The notes: generated by a model not told the origin, from the letters alone. A DNA stretch of 64,000 nucleotides from Xenorhabdus griffiniae (GCF_001028135.1 NZ_LDNM01000053.1:29303-93302); one strand, 5' to 3'. Counted from the first letter of the stretch, positions 48,216 through 61,800 are shown. Numbers and translations: made by a program.

Positions 48216-49757
48216 ATGATGTCTTTTCAAAAAAGAAGTCTTGCGATTGTCGGAGGCGGGGCTGCGGGTGTGGCAACATTCATCGCAGCAGTGCAACATC
48301 GTGTGGCACAAGCCATTTATATTATTGAACCCGGGCCTGTTGGTCCCGGTATGGCCTTTTTCAATTTGGATGACGATATACTCTGCAATACCTCGGTTGA
48401 TACCATGTCCGTCGTGGCCGGTAACCCTCTGGATTTTCTGGATTATCTGCATAAACGTGGGCATATCGTTACACCGGAATCTTTTGTACCACGGCAATGG
48501 GTCGGAAATTATCTGAATGAAAGGTTCCTGGAATTTAACTCTGTCGCTCACAAGGCCGGTATTGGTGTTTTCCATATCCCTCATTTATTCAGGCAATTGA
48601 AGATAAATTCACACCGCTGTTATACGCTTTGGCACGGTGACGTTCTGACGCCTCAATCGCTGGAAGTGACCGATGTCATTTTCTGTACAGGCTTCGGCTC
48701 TTCTCGTATCCCTGAGGTATTGAAACCCCACCTGACTCATCCAACTTTTATTCACTGCCCCTACCCAGAGCAGGATATGTTAGCCAGAATTCCCTCGCAA
48801 TCGCAGGTATTGGTTATCGGCAGTAAACTCTCAGCCATCGATGCTGCTATTCTTCTCTGCCGTGAAGGCCATCGCGTCACCATGACGTCGCCATCAGGAG
48901 ATATACCCGCTGTGCGTTCGCGGTTTATGCGAAGTTCAGGAACCTTCTTTGAGCATGAAAACATAATGTCAATAATGACCCGTAAGGGGAATCTATCGAA
49001 CCATTTTTTTCCTGATTCATTGAAACATGCCTACCTGAAATATTTCTACCGCGCACTCGACAAATACACAAAAATACCCTGGCGAGAGCAGTTTTCTAAT
49101 GCCAATAGTTATCGGGAACGTCTGCGTGAAGAAATCGCTATTGCCGAGCAAGGAAAGAGTCAATGGCAAGATATGATAGTCAATTTCATGGATGTCATTA
49201 ATGAAGTACATTTAAATGATAAAACCTATTTCGACGGTTCATTTCATCCCAACGTCGAAAAAATGCTTCATCGATATATCACCGCCATTGCTTTACCCAA
49301 TGCACGAAAACTTCTGCACTATATGGACAGAGGTTCTCTGAACATTCAGCAGGGAGAAATTCTAAATGTTGTTATAGAGGAAGGAGAAGCCAATTCCTGG
49401 TTAGTCAACTTAGAGCAGGATTATCAAACGTTTGATGCTATTGTTGCGGCTGTTGGTTATCACCAACCTGACTTTGTCATTGACGAGGATGGGAAACTTG
49501 AGATCGACACGCACGGCCAGCGTTCAGAACGCGCCATATCGATATCATCAGAAATGATTGCCATCCACCCTGACCTTAAGGAAAAGGAAAGTATTTGGTT
49601 TGTCGGAACGCCTGCGCATAAGCGGTTATGGGTGCCCAATGCCCTCGTCGTGGTAGCGAATATTGCAACCAGGGTGATTAAGAATATGTTACAAACAGAT
49701 GTTCAAGCCCTATCTGCTGTTGGTAACCACGAAAAAGAGCTAGAAATCAGCACATAA
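48216..49757 (+). CDS. FAD/NAD(P)-binding protein, possible monooxygenase
   Basis: 513 residues. N-terminal dinucleotide-binding motif AIVGGGAAGVATFI (about 9-22), then ILCNTSVDTMSVVAGNPLDFLDYL, typical of the NAD_binding_9 family of flavoproteins. A second Rossmann-like motif, VLVIGSKLSAIDAAILL, lies mid-protein. It probably oxidises a small molecule, with the adjacent O-methyltransferase. I cannot tell whether it is a monooxygenase, oxidase or reductase. AGGA ribosome site before ATGATG; either ATG could be the start. Confidence 0.8.
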   Translation: MMSFQKRSLAIVGGGAAGVATFIAAVQHRVAQAIYIIEPGPVGPGMAFFNLDDDILCNTSVDTMSVVAGNPLDFLDYLHKRGHIVTPESFVPRQWVGNYLNERFLEFNSVAHKAGIGVFHIPHLFRQLKINSHRCYTLWHGDVLTPQSLEVTDVIFCTGFGSSRIPEVLKPHLTHPTFIHCPYPEQDMLARIPSQSQVLVIGSKLSAIDAAILLCREGHRVTMTSPSGDIPAVRSRFMRSSGTFFEHENIMSIMTRKGNLSNHFFPDSLKHAYLKYFYRALDKYTKIPWREQFSNANSYRERLREEIAIAEQGKSQWQDMIVNFMDVINEVHLNDKTYFDGSFHPNVEKMLHRYITAIALPNARKLLHYMDRGSLNIQQGEILNVVIEEGEANSWLVNLEQDYQTFDAIVAAVGYHQPDFVIDEDGKLEIDTHGQRSERAISISSEMIAIHPDLKEKESIWFVGTPAHKRLWVPNALVVVANIATRVIKNMLQTDVQALSAVGNHEKELEIST

Positions 49758-49803
49758 TTTTAATCCGCAATTAAAGTCAATGCCAATAACACATTAATTG
49801 AAT

Positions 49804-49837
49804 AATGGCCCACATTCATACATGGGCCATTTTGTTA
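49804..49837. terminator. Bidirectional terminator between the FAD protein and rtxA
   Basis: Perfect 9-bp stem AATGGCCCA / TGGGCCATT with a 10-nt loop, followed by TTTTGTT on the plus strand. It separates two convergent genes. Confidence 0.75.
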
Positions 49838-49860
49838 ACTAAGTTCAGTGAATAAAACTA

Positions 49861-52800
49861 TCAGGCTAGTTTAGATTTCCCGTTGAGGGTATCAGACCAA
49901 GCCGTTATGACGGTTGATTTCGATTTACTATCAAGCGCATCAATAAAGCCGCTATCTCCCATAGTCGGCGCGAATCCACTCATGGCCTGCACCAGAGAAT
50001 CGACTGCATTGGCAGAGAGTAACGTATATTCACGCTCGCCCTGTGCATCTTTATCCCCCATTTGGGTGATGATATCCGCACGGTTACCCTTGAAGTAATC
50101 ATTAAAAGTCACAGAACCCAATGCCTCAAACTGCTCCTGTGCCGAGGTATCTTTGATATTACGCTGAGTCAACAGAACCAAATCGTAGCCGCTGCGCTGG
50201 AACCACAGGTTTTGCCAATTGATGTCGTTGAACATAATCTTGTCGCCTTGCTTGATATCTTCAACCACGTTATCAATCACATTACCGTTGACCACAAAGC
50301 TATTTACGCCCGTGCCGCCTTTGAAGCGGTTTTGATATCCGCCCAGTACCAACAGATCATCACCATCGCCGCCGTTAAGCTGGCTGAACTTAGATACCAC
50401 ATCGGCAATCAGGTGATCGTTACCTGTGCCCCCATTGATAACAGCGTGATAACCCATCAGTTTGATAGCATTGTCACCTTCTTTGCCATCGATCCGGTTA
50501 CCGTTGCCGAAGACCGTCGCAAAGTCGTTCCCTTCGCCCAAATCAACCTGATTGTTATTGCCAATGGCGACAACATAATCCTGATCTTTCCCTGCATCAA
50601 TGCGGTTAAAGTTGCCGGAAGCCACGATATAATCACGTCCCTTACCGCCATCAATCACGCCACCTTCACCGAAGACAAAGGTCTGATCATCGCCACTTCC
50701 CATATAGGCGTAGTTAATCCGTCCAGCCAATACAGCCACATCGTTACCTGCACCGCCAAACATCATGTTTTCACGCCCCATCAGAACACCCATATCATTA
50801 CCTTCACCCCCCGTGAAGATATTCGAGGTGCCTACGGAATAGAAGACGTCATCACCACGGCCGCCCCAGAAGTTGTTGTTATCGCCCAGATAGGCACCGA
50901 GATCTTTGCCGTCACCCCCCCAGTTAAAGTTGTAGTTACCCAAAGAGGCGTGGATGTCACCATCGCCTTGCAAATGACCACTCTTACGCAGGAAATCGAA
51001 GGTTTTATCCTTCATGTTTAGCAAATCGGCTGTCAGGTTCTCTTTCAGGTTAGTGACCAGCGATTTCATCTCAGCCTGCTTATCCCGGTTAAACAGCGTG
51101 GCAAACAGGTTTGGCAGGTTCAGGTTTGGCAGGTTCAGGTTTGGCAGGTTCAGGTTTGGCAGGTTCAGGGATGGCAGGTTCAGGGATGGCAGGTTCAGGG
51201 ATGTCAACCCAAAGGCGCGATCTGCTTGAGACTCTGCCATTTCTGGTGCTGATTTATCCCCTTCACTGATAGAGATATGCCCTTCCTGACTCTCATCAGG
51301 GGCTTTGGCTTTCAGACCGTGGCTTTCCGCAAAAGATTTCACGCCCTCAACCCCCAATTTCAGACTGGCTTTCAGGCTATCAAGGAGTTTTTCTGGATCA
51401 GTGAAGGTTTGCAGTTGATCGCCACTGAATTCACCGATGATTTCCAGCATTTCACGCAGAATGGCAACGCCATCAACAGGCTGGCCTGAGCGGGAGACAA
51501 TAGCGCCTTTCGCGGTATAATCCACGCCAAAGATATCCGCCAGCGTGGTATCCGCGCTGACACCTGCCAGATTGCCCAGCAATTTATTTTTGAGCTGACG
51601 TGGCAAGTCCGTTGGGCTAAAGGTAAAGGTGGTTTTTGCCATACCCGTTGAGGTATATTCCTGCGTCATTAAGCCAAACAGCGATCCCAGGTTGGTATCC
51701 AGAATCGACTGGATATTGTCACCGAACATCAAGTTCCAGTTACCCGTCGTAACCTGAATATCAGCACCTTGTCCACCCACGGCAAAGTTGAAAGCCAGTT
51801 TTTCATTCGCTTGACGGAATTTATCTGCCCGACTGACTGTCCCCATTTCTGGGGTATTACCCTTTCCACCCAGCCATTGGTTGTATTTTTTGTTCAGTGT
51901 GCTTTCGAGATCATTTTTCAGGCCACGGCTGCTACGTTCATTTTGTGAGTCGAGATCCGTCAGGGTTTTATAATCCACACTGCTGGTCAAATCGAGACCA
52001 GACAGATCACTGACATATTTCTTCGCACTTTCCAGTGTCCATTGCTGGTTTTGGGTCGCTGGCCAATCTGGTGAGTTAAACTTTCCGGCAATGTTTTGCA
52101 GGACACCCGAAATACGGGCTGCACCATCAAATGGGTTAACCAACGGTGGGGTTGGAATGGATTTTTCCAGCATGACGATCAGATCGTTACTGCGTCCCAT
52201 GTTGAAACTGATATTGCGGTTACCGACAAACAGTTGTGCCCCTTCCAGTGCCTGATAACCGGCAATATCAACACTGTGCTTGCTGTCACCATTGCCAATG
52301 TGAACCATCACATTGTTATCACCGAAGGCCAGAGACTTAAAGCCACCTGTACCAACCTTGATGCCTACGTTAGTCGTGCCCCAGTTAATCGCCGTAAACT
52401 CACCATCACCCGCCTGTACCTGAATATTGCCGGAATAGCTCAGTTGGTTATTGGATGATGCCGCCGCTGAAGGGTTATCCACCGCATCGCGTTGTTTTGG
52501 TGCATGGAATGCCTCTTTATTATCAGCAATCGCGCCTTGCGCTTTTGCATCCACATCTGCCTGACCGACGCGGGACAAGTTGATGTCACGTTCAGAGATA
52601 CCACGACGAACGCGTTCGGAGTGGCTTTCCACTTCACCCTTGTCATTCCACCCCAACACGAGCTTATTATCCGTGAGCTTGTGAACCCACTGTTCTTGCG
52701 CATCTTTCGTGTATTTACGGCCAATACTGTCTACCGCAACTTCACTGCTGCGCGCCGATATGGTGGTTTGGATACCCTGCTCATCCAGTGCTGAAATAAA

Positions 52801-55800
52801 GCGACGGGCAAAACCATCCCGTTTGTCATCACTGATCAAGGAACAACTGACAAGGCTGATATGATCAGGCATGCCAACCTGTTTGAAATCAGTACTGAAC
52901 TGTTTCAGTCTTAAGGCCAGTTCATCTGCACTGTAACCGCTGACACGCGTGTGGTTTTGTAGTGATTTTTCACGCCCATGCCCCACAATCTGCCAGCGTA
53001 ATTTGCCGGACTGTAATTTATCGGCCAAGACAGCCGGATCACCATACACCACGCGGTATTGACCATTGGTGTCGAGCTGAACAATCACAGTGGAATCTGG
53101 GTGCTTACCGGCCAGATTCGCGGCGGCTTGCGCAACAATAGGATCATTTTCAGTCTGGATAATGATCTGCCCGGCAAAGCGGCTGTCGCTATTTTCAGGC
53201 TGTGGTTTGACCTCAATATTTCCCCAAGAATTGACGTCCTGGTTATTCACATGAATATGACTTTCCAGCGAGTCATCACCTAATGGTTTTTTCACGCCAT
53301 GAGTTGCATCAGTCTCGGTCGGTTTCTTGATTGGGGTATCATCAAACACGGGCAGTGCTAAGATGTCCCGCATAGTGAATTTATCAGCCCATCTTGGACG
53401 ATAAGTTGCCAAAACTTCACCATCGATCACCACCGTACGCTTGAAGATAGTTTCCCCTGCCGCATTTTTTGGCAATCCGTAACCTTGTGCCATATTCAGG
53501 CCGGACTCACCGAAGAAACGCGTCATGTAAGCGCCAAACTTCTCCGCCGATGAAAATTCAACAATCCCTACGTTTGGATCATAGAAACCATAAACACGAT
53601 TTTCACCACTGCCTTTCGCCCACGCTGCCATTGCGTGATCCGGGCCATCCAGCTCAAGCAGCACGGATTTACCTTCTGTATTGCCAGCGGTAATTTTCTG
53701 GACGACGCCATCGACTGTCAGTGCTTTCGTGTCTTCCAGTTTCTCTTTCCATACCTTGATGGAAGTATCTGTCATTGGGTTCCTGGCATGGAGTGCCGCC
53801 AGCGATCCCAACAGCTTATTTGCGTTGGCTTGCTCAGTGGCAGAATACAGGTCTGGATTATTGAGTACCGCTGCCGCAGAATACATTTTTTCCAGCAATT
53901 GACGGGCAACACCTTCCTGACCCTCATTTTCAAGTTGTTTCGCCACCAGAACCAATTTCGACAGTGGGTCACAACGTCCGCCAAAACCATCATTTGACAG
54001 ATTCAACAAGAACAATTGTGGTGCCTGTTGTTCACTTGCTTTCTTGTCAGCAATACCCGTTGACGTGATATCACGGAACAGACGATTGAACTTCTCAGCT
54101 TTTGGCTGGAAGCCGATTTTCAAAGCGCGGCTTTCAATTTCCCAAGCCAAAGCCCCTTTTTGTTCCGGACTCCAGTTACCTTTAACCAGCAAATTCACCA
54201 GTTGCTTGATATTCATGTCTGGACGGAAACCCTCCACCACCTGCTGTGCATGGCCTTGCTGGTAACCCGTCAGGAAATCTTTTGTTGCACGGATATCCTT
54301 TGTCGTTATGCCTGCATCATTCTGTGGTTTCAGTGATTCTTGGTAACGTTTCAGGTCATCCTTAACGCCTTTGAGAACCTCTGATTCGTCAGCTTGAGGT
54401 TTACTGAGCAGAGACGCACTCTGGAAGAAATGGAGTGAGTGTTCATCCAACTCTTTTCCACCTGATTTGCTATCAAACACGATACGAGATAATTTTTCCA
54501 GCAAGCCGGCCTTCACGCGACCCTGTTCACGCTGAGGTGCAGAAAGTGTCGAGACAATCAGATCAGCATATTGGCTCATCAGCCCACTGTCTTCATGACC
54601 ATAGAAGGTTTGTTCACCCGATACCTGATAACCCGCCACAGCCAGTTTAGCCCGCAGTTTTTCCCCTTCCTTGCCCAATCCTTCATTATCGGTCAATAGC
54701 ATGATTGGCGTCTGTTTCGAGATGCCTTGCAGATTTTTCTCCAACGAGAACTGACCATTAACAAATTTAGCCAGCCCCGCCGTGATCCCCGCAGGGTTCG
54801 GCACTTCATGGGCGGTAATCGCTTTGGTCATACTTGGCATTGGCCTGTCAAGCAGCAAACCAGAGACGGCTTGTCCATTGCGCTCGGCATAACGGGCAAG
54901 ATCCGCCGCAACAGCGCCCCCCATAGAATAGCCATGAATAATGATATTTTCAGGCTTGATGCCACGGTCATTAACCAAATAGCTGAACATGGTACGGGCA
55001 TCCTGATAAAGCCCTTTTTCACTTGGATGACCATCACTGGAGCCATAACCCCGCATGTTCACCGCCAGCATATCCACACCCTGTTTTTGGTATTGATTTT
55101 GGATAATGCTGGCTTGCTCTTCCGCAGATGAGCCGGAACCGTGGATGAAAAGCACGACTTTTTTCGCCGGACTCTGTTCTTCCTGATCTTTTTGAGTACC
55201 GTTGTGGTAATAACCCGTTAGACGCCCAGCGTCACCCTGGAGCGTGATCTTATCCGCTGTACCCTGAGTGACTGCCGCATCCAACATTATTTGGGTGTAA
55301 TTATCAACGTTACGGCGATCTTCTCTGGAGCCATAAAGCGCATCATTCAGGAAGCGAGTCACTGGATTGAATGGTTCTCTGTCACGCGGTGGCGTACCGT
55401 CGTTATTAATGGCAACTTTTTCACCACTTCTGGGTGTAATATCTGCCAATACCAGCGATTCCTCCAGACGTACACTCACTTGTGATAACAAATTTTGGAG
55501 CGCAGGAACACGTTCTGAATCTGGATGCCCCTGCAAATAGCTTTCAATCTGATGAAGCAGGTCGGTTAATTTATCCACTGCCTCAAAATCATAATCTTTG
55601 CTGGTTTGCAAGGTATTTTGGTAATTGCTGAGGGCATCTAATACATTGCGATAACTATCACCCAGGATCTTGCCTTTAACATAAGCCGCTTCCTGTAACT
55701 CTGCCGCAGACATCAAATCGGTTTTTGGTTTATAGCTCCAGCTACCGTCTGCTTTTTCAGCGATAATGCGGGTACGCCCGTGATCAAAGGAAACAATGCG

Positions 55801-58800
55801 ATCTTTCACCAGATGCAGCTCATCCGGCAGTTGGTCGTAATTGTCATAATTGGCAAGAATAAAACGCTCAATAGATTTAATTTGAGCGGAATCTTTTGGA
55901 TTTTCCAGCATGATAGTTTTGACGCTATCACTGTTATTACCCGGCCACGGGCGGACTTCAAAGCCTTCTCCATCAGCTTCACTCACCAGCAAATTGCGTT
56001 CTGTACGCAAACCATAGAATGGCAGGGCCTGATTCAGCAGGTTATCGATGGCGCTGGTTTTGATATCCAGATTAACCAATGTATATGGTTCATACTTTTC
56101 AGGATTCAATGCAAGCAGCCTTTCCTGCTCTGCAAGGCTCAGGGAATCAAAACGTGCTCTTACAAAAACTCCCGCGTCAGTCAATCTGCGGCCAATGGAT
56201 TCAGGGGACATCCCTTGATATTCTTTGGGCGCTTTATCCAGCAGGCGAATTTCCCCGACCAAACCTTCACGCTGCAATTGACGCAATACAGGTAATTCAA
56301 CATTCCAGAAGTAGTTGCCAATAGGCAATCCGCCTTCCGAAATGACATAGACATCATCACGAGATCCGGTCGCATAGAGGGAACTCCAGAATCCGGTATT
56401 GCTGTATGCCGAAGCATTAATGGCCGATTGCAGGGCCTTCTGCTCACTAATGTCAGGATCGAGGCGTCTTGCGCCCCAGAGCATTAACTTCTTGTTCAGA
56501 TCAATAGCAAAAGCGTTACCTTTTACATCAATATCGTAAACGACCTTCTTGCCATCAGTCTGTACTGCATCAAGAACTGAACGGTATTGTTTGAAATTTT
56601 CGCCAGACCAGAATGAAACGATGCTCTTGTCACCATGTACAGGTTCGAAGCTATAACCATAGCTTTCCAGCCTTGAGACGAATTCGACGCGCTTATCCCA
56701 ATCGTAATCTATTGTTGCATCGATAAATAGTTTCGATAATGAAGTATACTGTTCTCTCGGTACGCTATTTTCATTATCAGTAAGATGCAGATAGTTTTCA
56801 ATATGGGTGACCATTTCTTGTCTGCGGTCATCCGGGATCTCTGCATCCACGCGGGTAAACCCCGGCACAGGAATATATTTTTCAGTGGCAAGTTTGTTGT
56901 CACTATCCAACCAACGGTAAACATTAGCCACTTTCTGTGCCCGGCTTGCGACAGAACCACCAGAAGTATTGACTGAATCTGGCGGAATCAGGTTTTCACT
57001 CAACGCTTTCAGGCCACTGAGATCCAGCCCCGAAATTCTTGGTGTGTCCCTGCCCCATTCAGTCACTACAGCCGAAGGTTGGCTAACTTCCTGATTGTCC
57101 GACGTTTCGTTATGAGCAGACGTTAGGCGAGATCCGCCAGACACTTTTTTAGCACGTATTCCTGCATTGATCTGCAAGCGGTTTAAGGCCTCTTTGGCAT
57201 CGTCAAGTTCGCTCAGATCTTTATCCAGCGCTTGCAATCGCTTGCTGAATCTGCCATCTGCCGGAACAGTCAAATCAGCATTGATATTACTCTTGGATTT
57301 TTCTGCTTGTTCAATGTCTTCAGAGTAATTCGCTTCATAAGCTTTGCCGGACAGACCGCTGCCTGTTGCACCTGTACGAACCGGTTTATGGTTGTCATCC
57401 AGTTTTGAACCCTTGGCATTATTTTGTACTTGCACGGTTTTACTGTCTGCCGCAGAGACTTCATGCTGACCATGCTGCTCTGCTTGTTGTACTGTCAGAT
57501 TACCATCATGTTCTGCCTGTTTAGCTTTTAGCTCATGGGCAAGGGCTTCTTTCTTCCTGTTTTTGGCCTGGATAAATGCCGTTTCTATATCCTGCTCGGC
57601 ATGTTGTTGGTTTTGCTCAGCCTTAAGTGCGCCCGCTTCTGATTTAGCGACAGCATCTTTAGTATCGCCCAAATGCGCTGCTATCGCTGCCTGGATATTA
57701 TCCAATTGATTCTGCGCAGTTTCACCCGACTGATTCAATTCGGTTTGAATACGCTGCTGTAAACCAGCCGCGAACTGATCACGCCATGGTTGGCCTGATT
57801 CACCCTGATAGGTGGCATGGATATCCAGTGTTTCCAGCCCCTTAATCTGCGCCAGCATCTCATCTGTCACCGCCTGCGCTTCTTCCTTGATGGCATTACG
57901 TTGGCTCTGCCCGTTAGTGTTCAGGGCATCCAGATCGGTGGCTTCCAGTTGTGACTGGGTGCCGGCAATCGCCGCCAGTTGTTTATCTTTTTCCTGAGCC
58001 AGACGTTGGCTATCGGCTTCCGCTTTTTCCTTGTCCTGCAAGGCATTGTGTGCCGCTTTATCCTGTTGCACATGGTCAGCAACAGACAATTCAGAGGTGG
58101 CAACGACGTTATCCAGAACATAACCCAAGCCATCATCTAAGCCGGTTCCAGAAAACATCAGCAGGTTACTGCCTGCCATGGCGGTTAAAGTCAGGGTTTG
58201 GTTTTGCCACTCACTGTTACCATCGGCAGCCGAAAAAACAGCTTTGCCATTCCACGATACTTTCAAGCCATTATCCGCAGAAATGTCAGCACGTCTGGCA
58301 AAATCGAACTTAACGGTAATTTTTTCACCCGCCGTCAAATTCTTAATGAGCTGACAGAGAGATGTATTACCGTTGACATCAAGCTCACTGACCCGCTCAC
58401 CATGCCCTTCATCACTCAGTCCATACGCCTTGGCCGAATAGCTGGCTTCTATGCCCTTGGTGGATATCCATCCCATCTCCCCTTGTTCAAAATCACCATT
58501 AACGATTAAATTGCGGGGCTGATTCGAGTTCAGGCGTTTTTTATCGCCAAGTCTCTTCTCGATTCCGATAATATCTGGGGTATCAACACCGGTCACAGAA
58601 CCTTTCAAATCTTTTGCCAAATCAGACGAGATTTCATCAATTTTTGTCAGTTTGAAACCATTCAGGGAAGCAACTTCCGGCAGGTCAATGGCGCCGCGTC
58701 CTTTATGGGTTCCTGAGGTATTTGCTTCATCGCCATTTACCAGATAATTGATGCCCTGACTGCCCGCGCTGCCCAGAACGGTCTGTTTGATATTGTCAAA

Positions 58801-61800
58801 CAGTGCATTCAATTTATTGCTCTGGGTATTGCTTTCCGCCACCGCAAGGCTATAAAAATCACCATTACCGACCTGAATTGCCACGTTGTTGCGGGCATAA
58901 GAGGCGTTAATGTTCAGGCCATCACCCACGCGGATATTGGCATTACCCGTGCCTTTCATGACGGAAACATTCAGGCCGTCACCCACACGGGTATTGACGT
59001 TGAGTTTACCCCAGGCCACATTGACGGCAACTCCATCACCGACTTTGGTATTGATATTCAGGTCGCCATGAACCGCTGTCACGCTAAGGCCATTCCCCAC
59101 CGTGGTGGTGATATTGCCTTTCCCTTTGGCCGCCGTCACTTGCATACCATCACCCACTTTAGTGACGATATTGCCCTGGCTCCATAACGCATTGAAGCTA
59201 TCCCCATTGCCGATTTGGGTCACGATGTTGGCCTCACCCTTAGCGAGTACAACGTTACGGCCATCACCGACTTTGGTGATCACGTTAGCCTTGCCCCAGG
59301 CACCGGTATAATCATCACCGTTGCCGACATGGGTTACAATATTGGCTTGCCCCTGGACAACAGTCACTTCCTGACCATCGCCGAATTTGGTCATGATATT
59401 GGCATCACCTTTGGCAAAGTTATAGCGATCACCGTCACCAACCTGGGTCAGGATATTGGCTTTACCCCAGGCAGCATTGATGCCCAATCCATCCCCCACT
59501 TTAGTGATGATGTTGCCTTCACCTTTGGCGAACCCGACCGTCGTGCCGTCACCAACATGGGTCATGATATTGCCGATTTCAGAAACCAGCAGGCCAACTG
59601 CGGTTCCATCACCGACTTTGGTCAGAATATTGCCTTTGCCCGCTAACACGGCCGCTGTTGTGCTATTACCTTCATGATTAACATGGGTCACCACATTGGC
59701 TTCGGCAGCGGCCACAACGCCCATAAAATCATTGCCGACTTTCGTCACGATGTTGGCTTTGCCTAATGCCAATACCCCCGTTAAACCATCACCGACATGG
59801 GTCATGATATTGGCTTCACCAAACATGGCCGACAGCGTGGTGCCATCACCCTCTTTCGTCATGATGTTGGCTTTACCCGCAAACAACCCCATGCTGGTGC
59901 CGTTGCCGACATGGGTATAAATGTTGGCTTCACCCACCATCAAAGCTGCCGTCAGCTCATCACCCACTTTGGTCAGCACGTTTGCCCCGCCAATCGTGGC
60001 CGCGAAAGTGGAACCATCACCAATCTGGGTAAAGATATTGCCTTTGCCAATCATGGCAGACAGGGCATCGCCATCGCCGACTTTGGTCGCAATATTGCCT
60101 TTGGCGATCATCAGGGCAACACTCTTGCCATCACCCAAATGCGTATATACGTTACCCAGTGCCAGCATCAAGGCCAGTGCATCGCCATTGCCCACTTTGG
60201 TGAAGATATTGCCTTTACCGCCCATCAGCGCCCAGGCATTGCCATCACCGACATGGGTGAAAATATTGCCTGCACCAATCATCGCCGCAATAGTAGTGCC
60301 ATCACCCACTTTGGTGAAAATGTTACCCAGCGCGCCCATCACGCCCAGCGTTTGCCCGTCACCAACATGGGTCAGAACGTTACCCAGGCCTAACATAATG
60401 CCAGTCGTATCACCCTGGCCAACTTTGGTCAGGATGTTGACTCCCCCCAGCATAACGCCGGTGGTTTTACCATCCCCCATATGGGTCAGGACATTACCGC
60501 CACCGCCCATAACGGCCTGAACATCACCCTTACCCTTTTTCGTCAGGATGTTGGCACCACCCAGCGCAATGGCCGATGTATTTGCCGAACCGGGATCCGC
60601 CGTTTCGTTATTGCTGATATGGGTAATAATATTGGCGCCGCCAAACATGGCTGATGACAAATCGCCTTCACCCACTTTGGTCAGAATATTAGTGCCACCC
60701 GCCAGTATGGATGAGACATTACCGTTCCCCACCTGGGTCAGCACATTGGCACCGCCAATACCCGTCCAGAACGCATCACCATGACCGATTTGGGTATGGG
60801 TATTGAAACCACCGCCCATTGCGATACGGCTGTTGCCATTGCCTTTATGAATGGAGATATTGCCAACAGCCAGAAGGTGAGCAAGATAACGGCCATCGCC
60901 AACGCGAACCAATACGTTTGCTGCGCCACCCGCCTTGACATTCAGATCACCACTTTGGCTTTGGTGCAGTAAAACGTTGGCAATGCCGGCACCATCGAAG
61001 TTCAGGTCACCTTTCTTGCCTTTTTTGATGATGACGTTTGCCCCACCACCACCGTCGAATGTAGTGTTACCGAATTCAGAGCTATGCTTAATCACATTCG
61101 CAATGCCCGCCCCTTTAAAGCTGACATTGCCACGGGTCACGTTGGATTTGATGATATTACCACCACCGGCCCCGGCATAATGAATATCACCCGAACTGTC
61201 ACCGCCGCCAGTGGCTGACCTGAACAGCTCAAGATCACGATATTCATGCAGATCAGGCACACGGCCGGAATTTGTGCGCACCGTATTCACACTGTAATGA
61301 AGATCACTGAGCGAATAACTGCCGGCTCCCATATCGTGGTAACCATTGGCATAAGAGATATCTGCGTTCGCCAGATTAGCTATATGGTTACCTTCTTTAT
61401 ACCAGGGGCGAGCGATATATTGCAGCATTCCTGTTTTGGGATCGTTCCGCAGCTCCACCACCACAAACTTGGTGTGTTCGCCAAGTTGCTTAGCATAAAT
61501 ATAGGTGTTTGGCCTCCGGTGGGATTTGACCGCTTTTACGTCAACCGTGGTTCCATCACGGTAAATGGCATAACCGCCCATTTTGGCATCAGATAAAGTG
61601 ATATCTGCTGCGTCAATCTGGACACCATTGCCATAATTTACCCACTGGTTTTCCGTCAGCTTTTTCTCAACCGCATGAACTGTTACCGGTTTCCGCTGTT
61701 CAACGGTCAGGTTTGACAACGTATATGCGCCATCTTCACCGACTGAACTGAAGCCACTCTGAGTCGAGATATCTCGTTTTTCCAGCCCGTTAAGATGTTT

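Noticed and set aside
50062..51021. A 319-codon plus-strand frame at the rtxA 3' end
   Set aside because: It lies wholly antisense to the RTX calcium repeats of rtxA, with repetitive composition and no ribosome site.
59797..60520. Long plus-strand open frames (about 200 codons) over the rtxA B repeats
   Set aside because: They are antisense to the 57-bp rtxA repeats and owe their length to repeat periodicity. Translations are repetitive mirror images with no independent start signals.
58845..60930. Regular 57-bp repeats that could suggest a CRISPR array
   Set aside because: The units are continuous coding repeats without spacers, in frame with rtxA, and translate to known MARTX B repeats.
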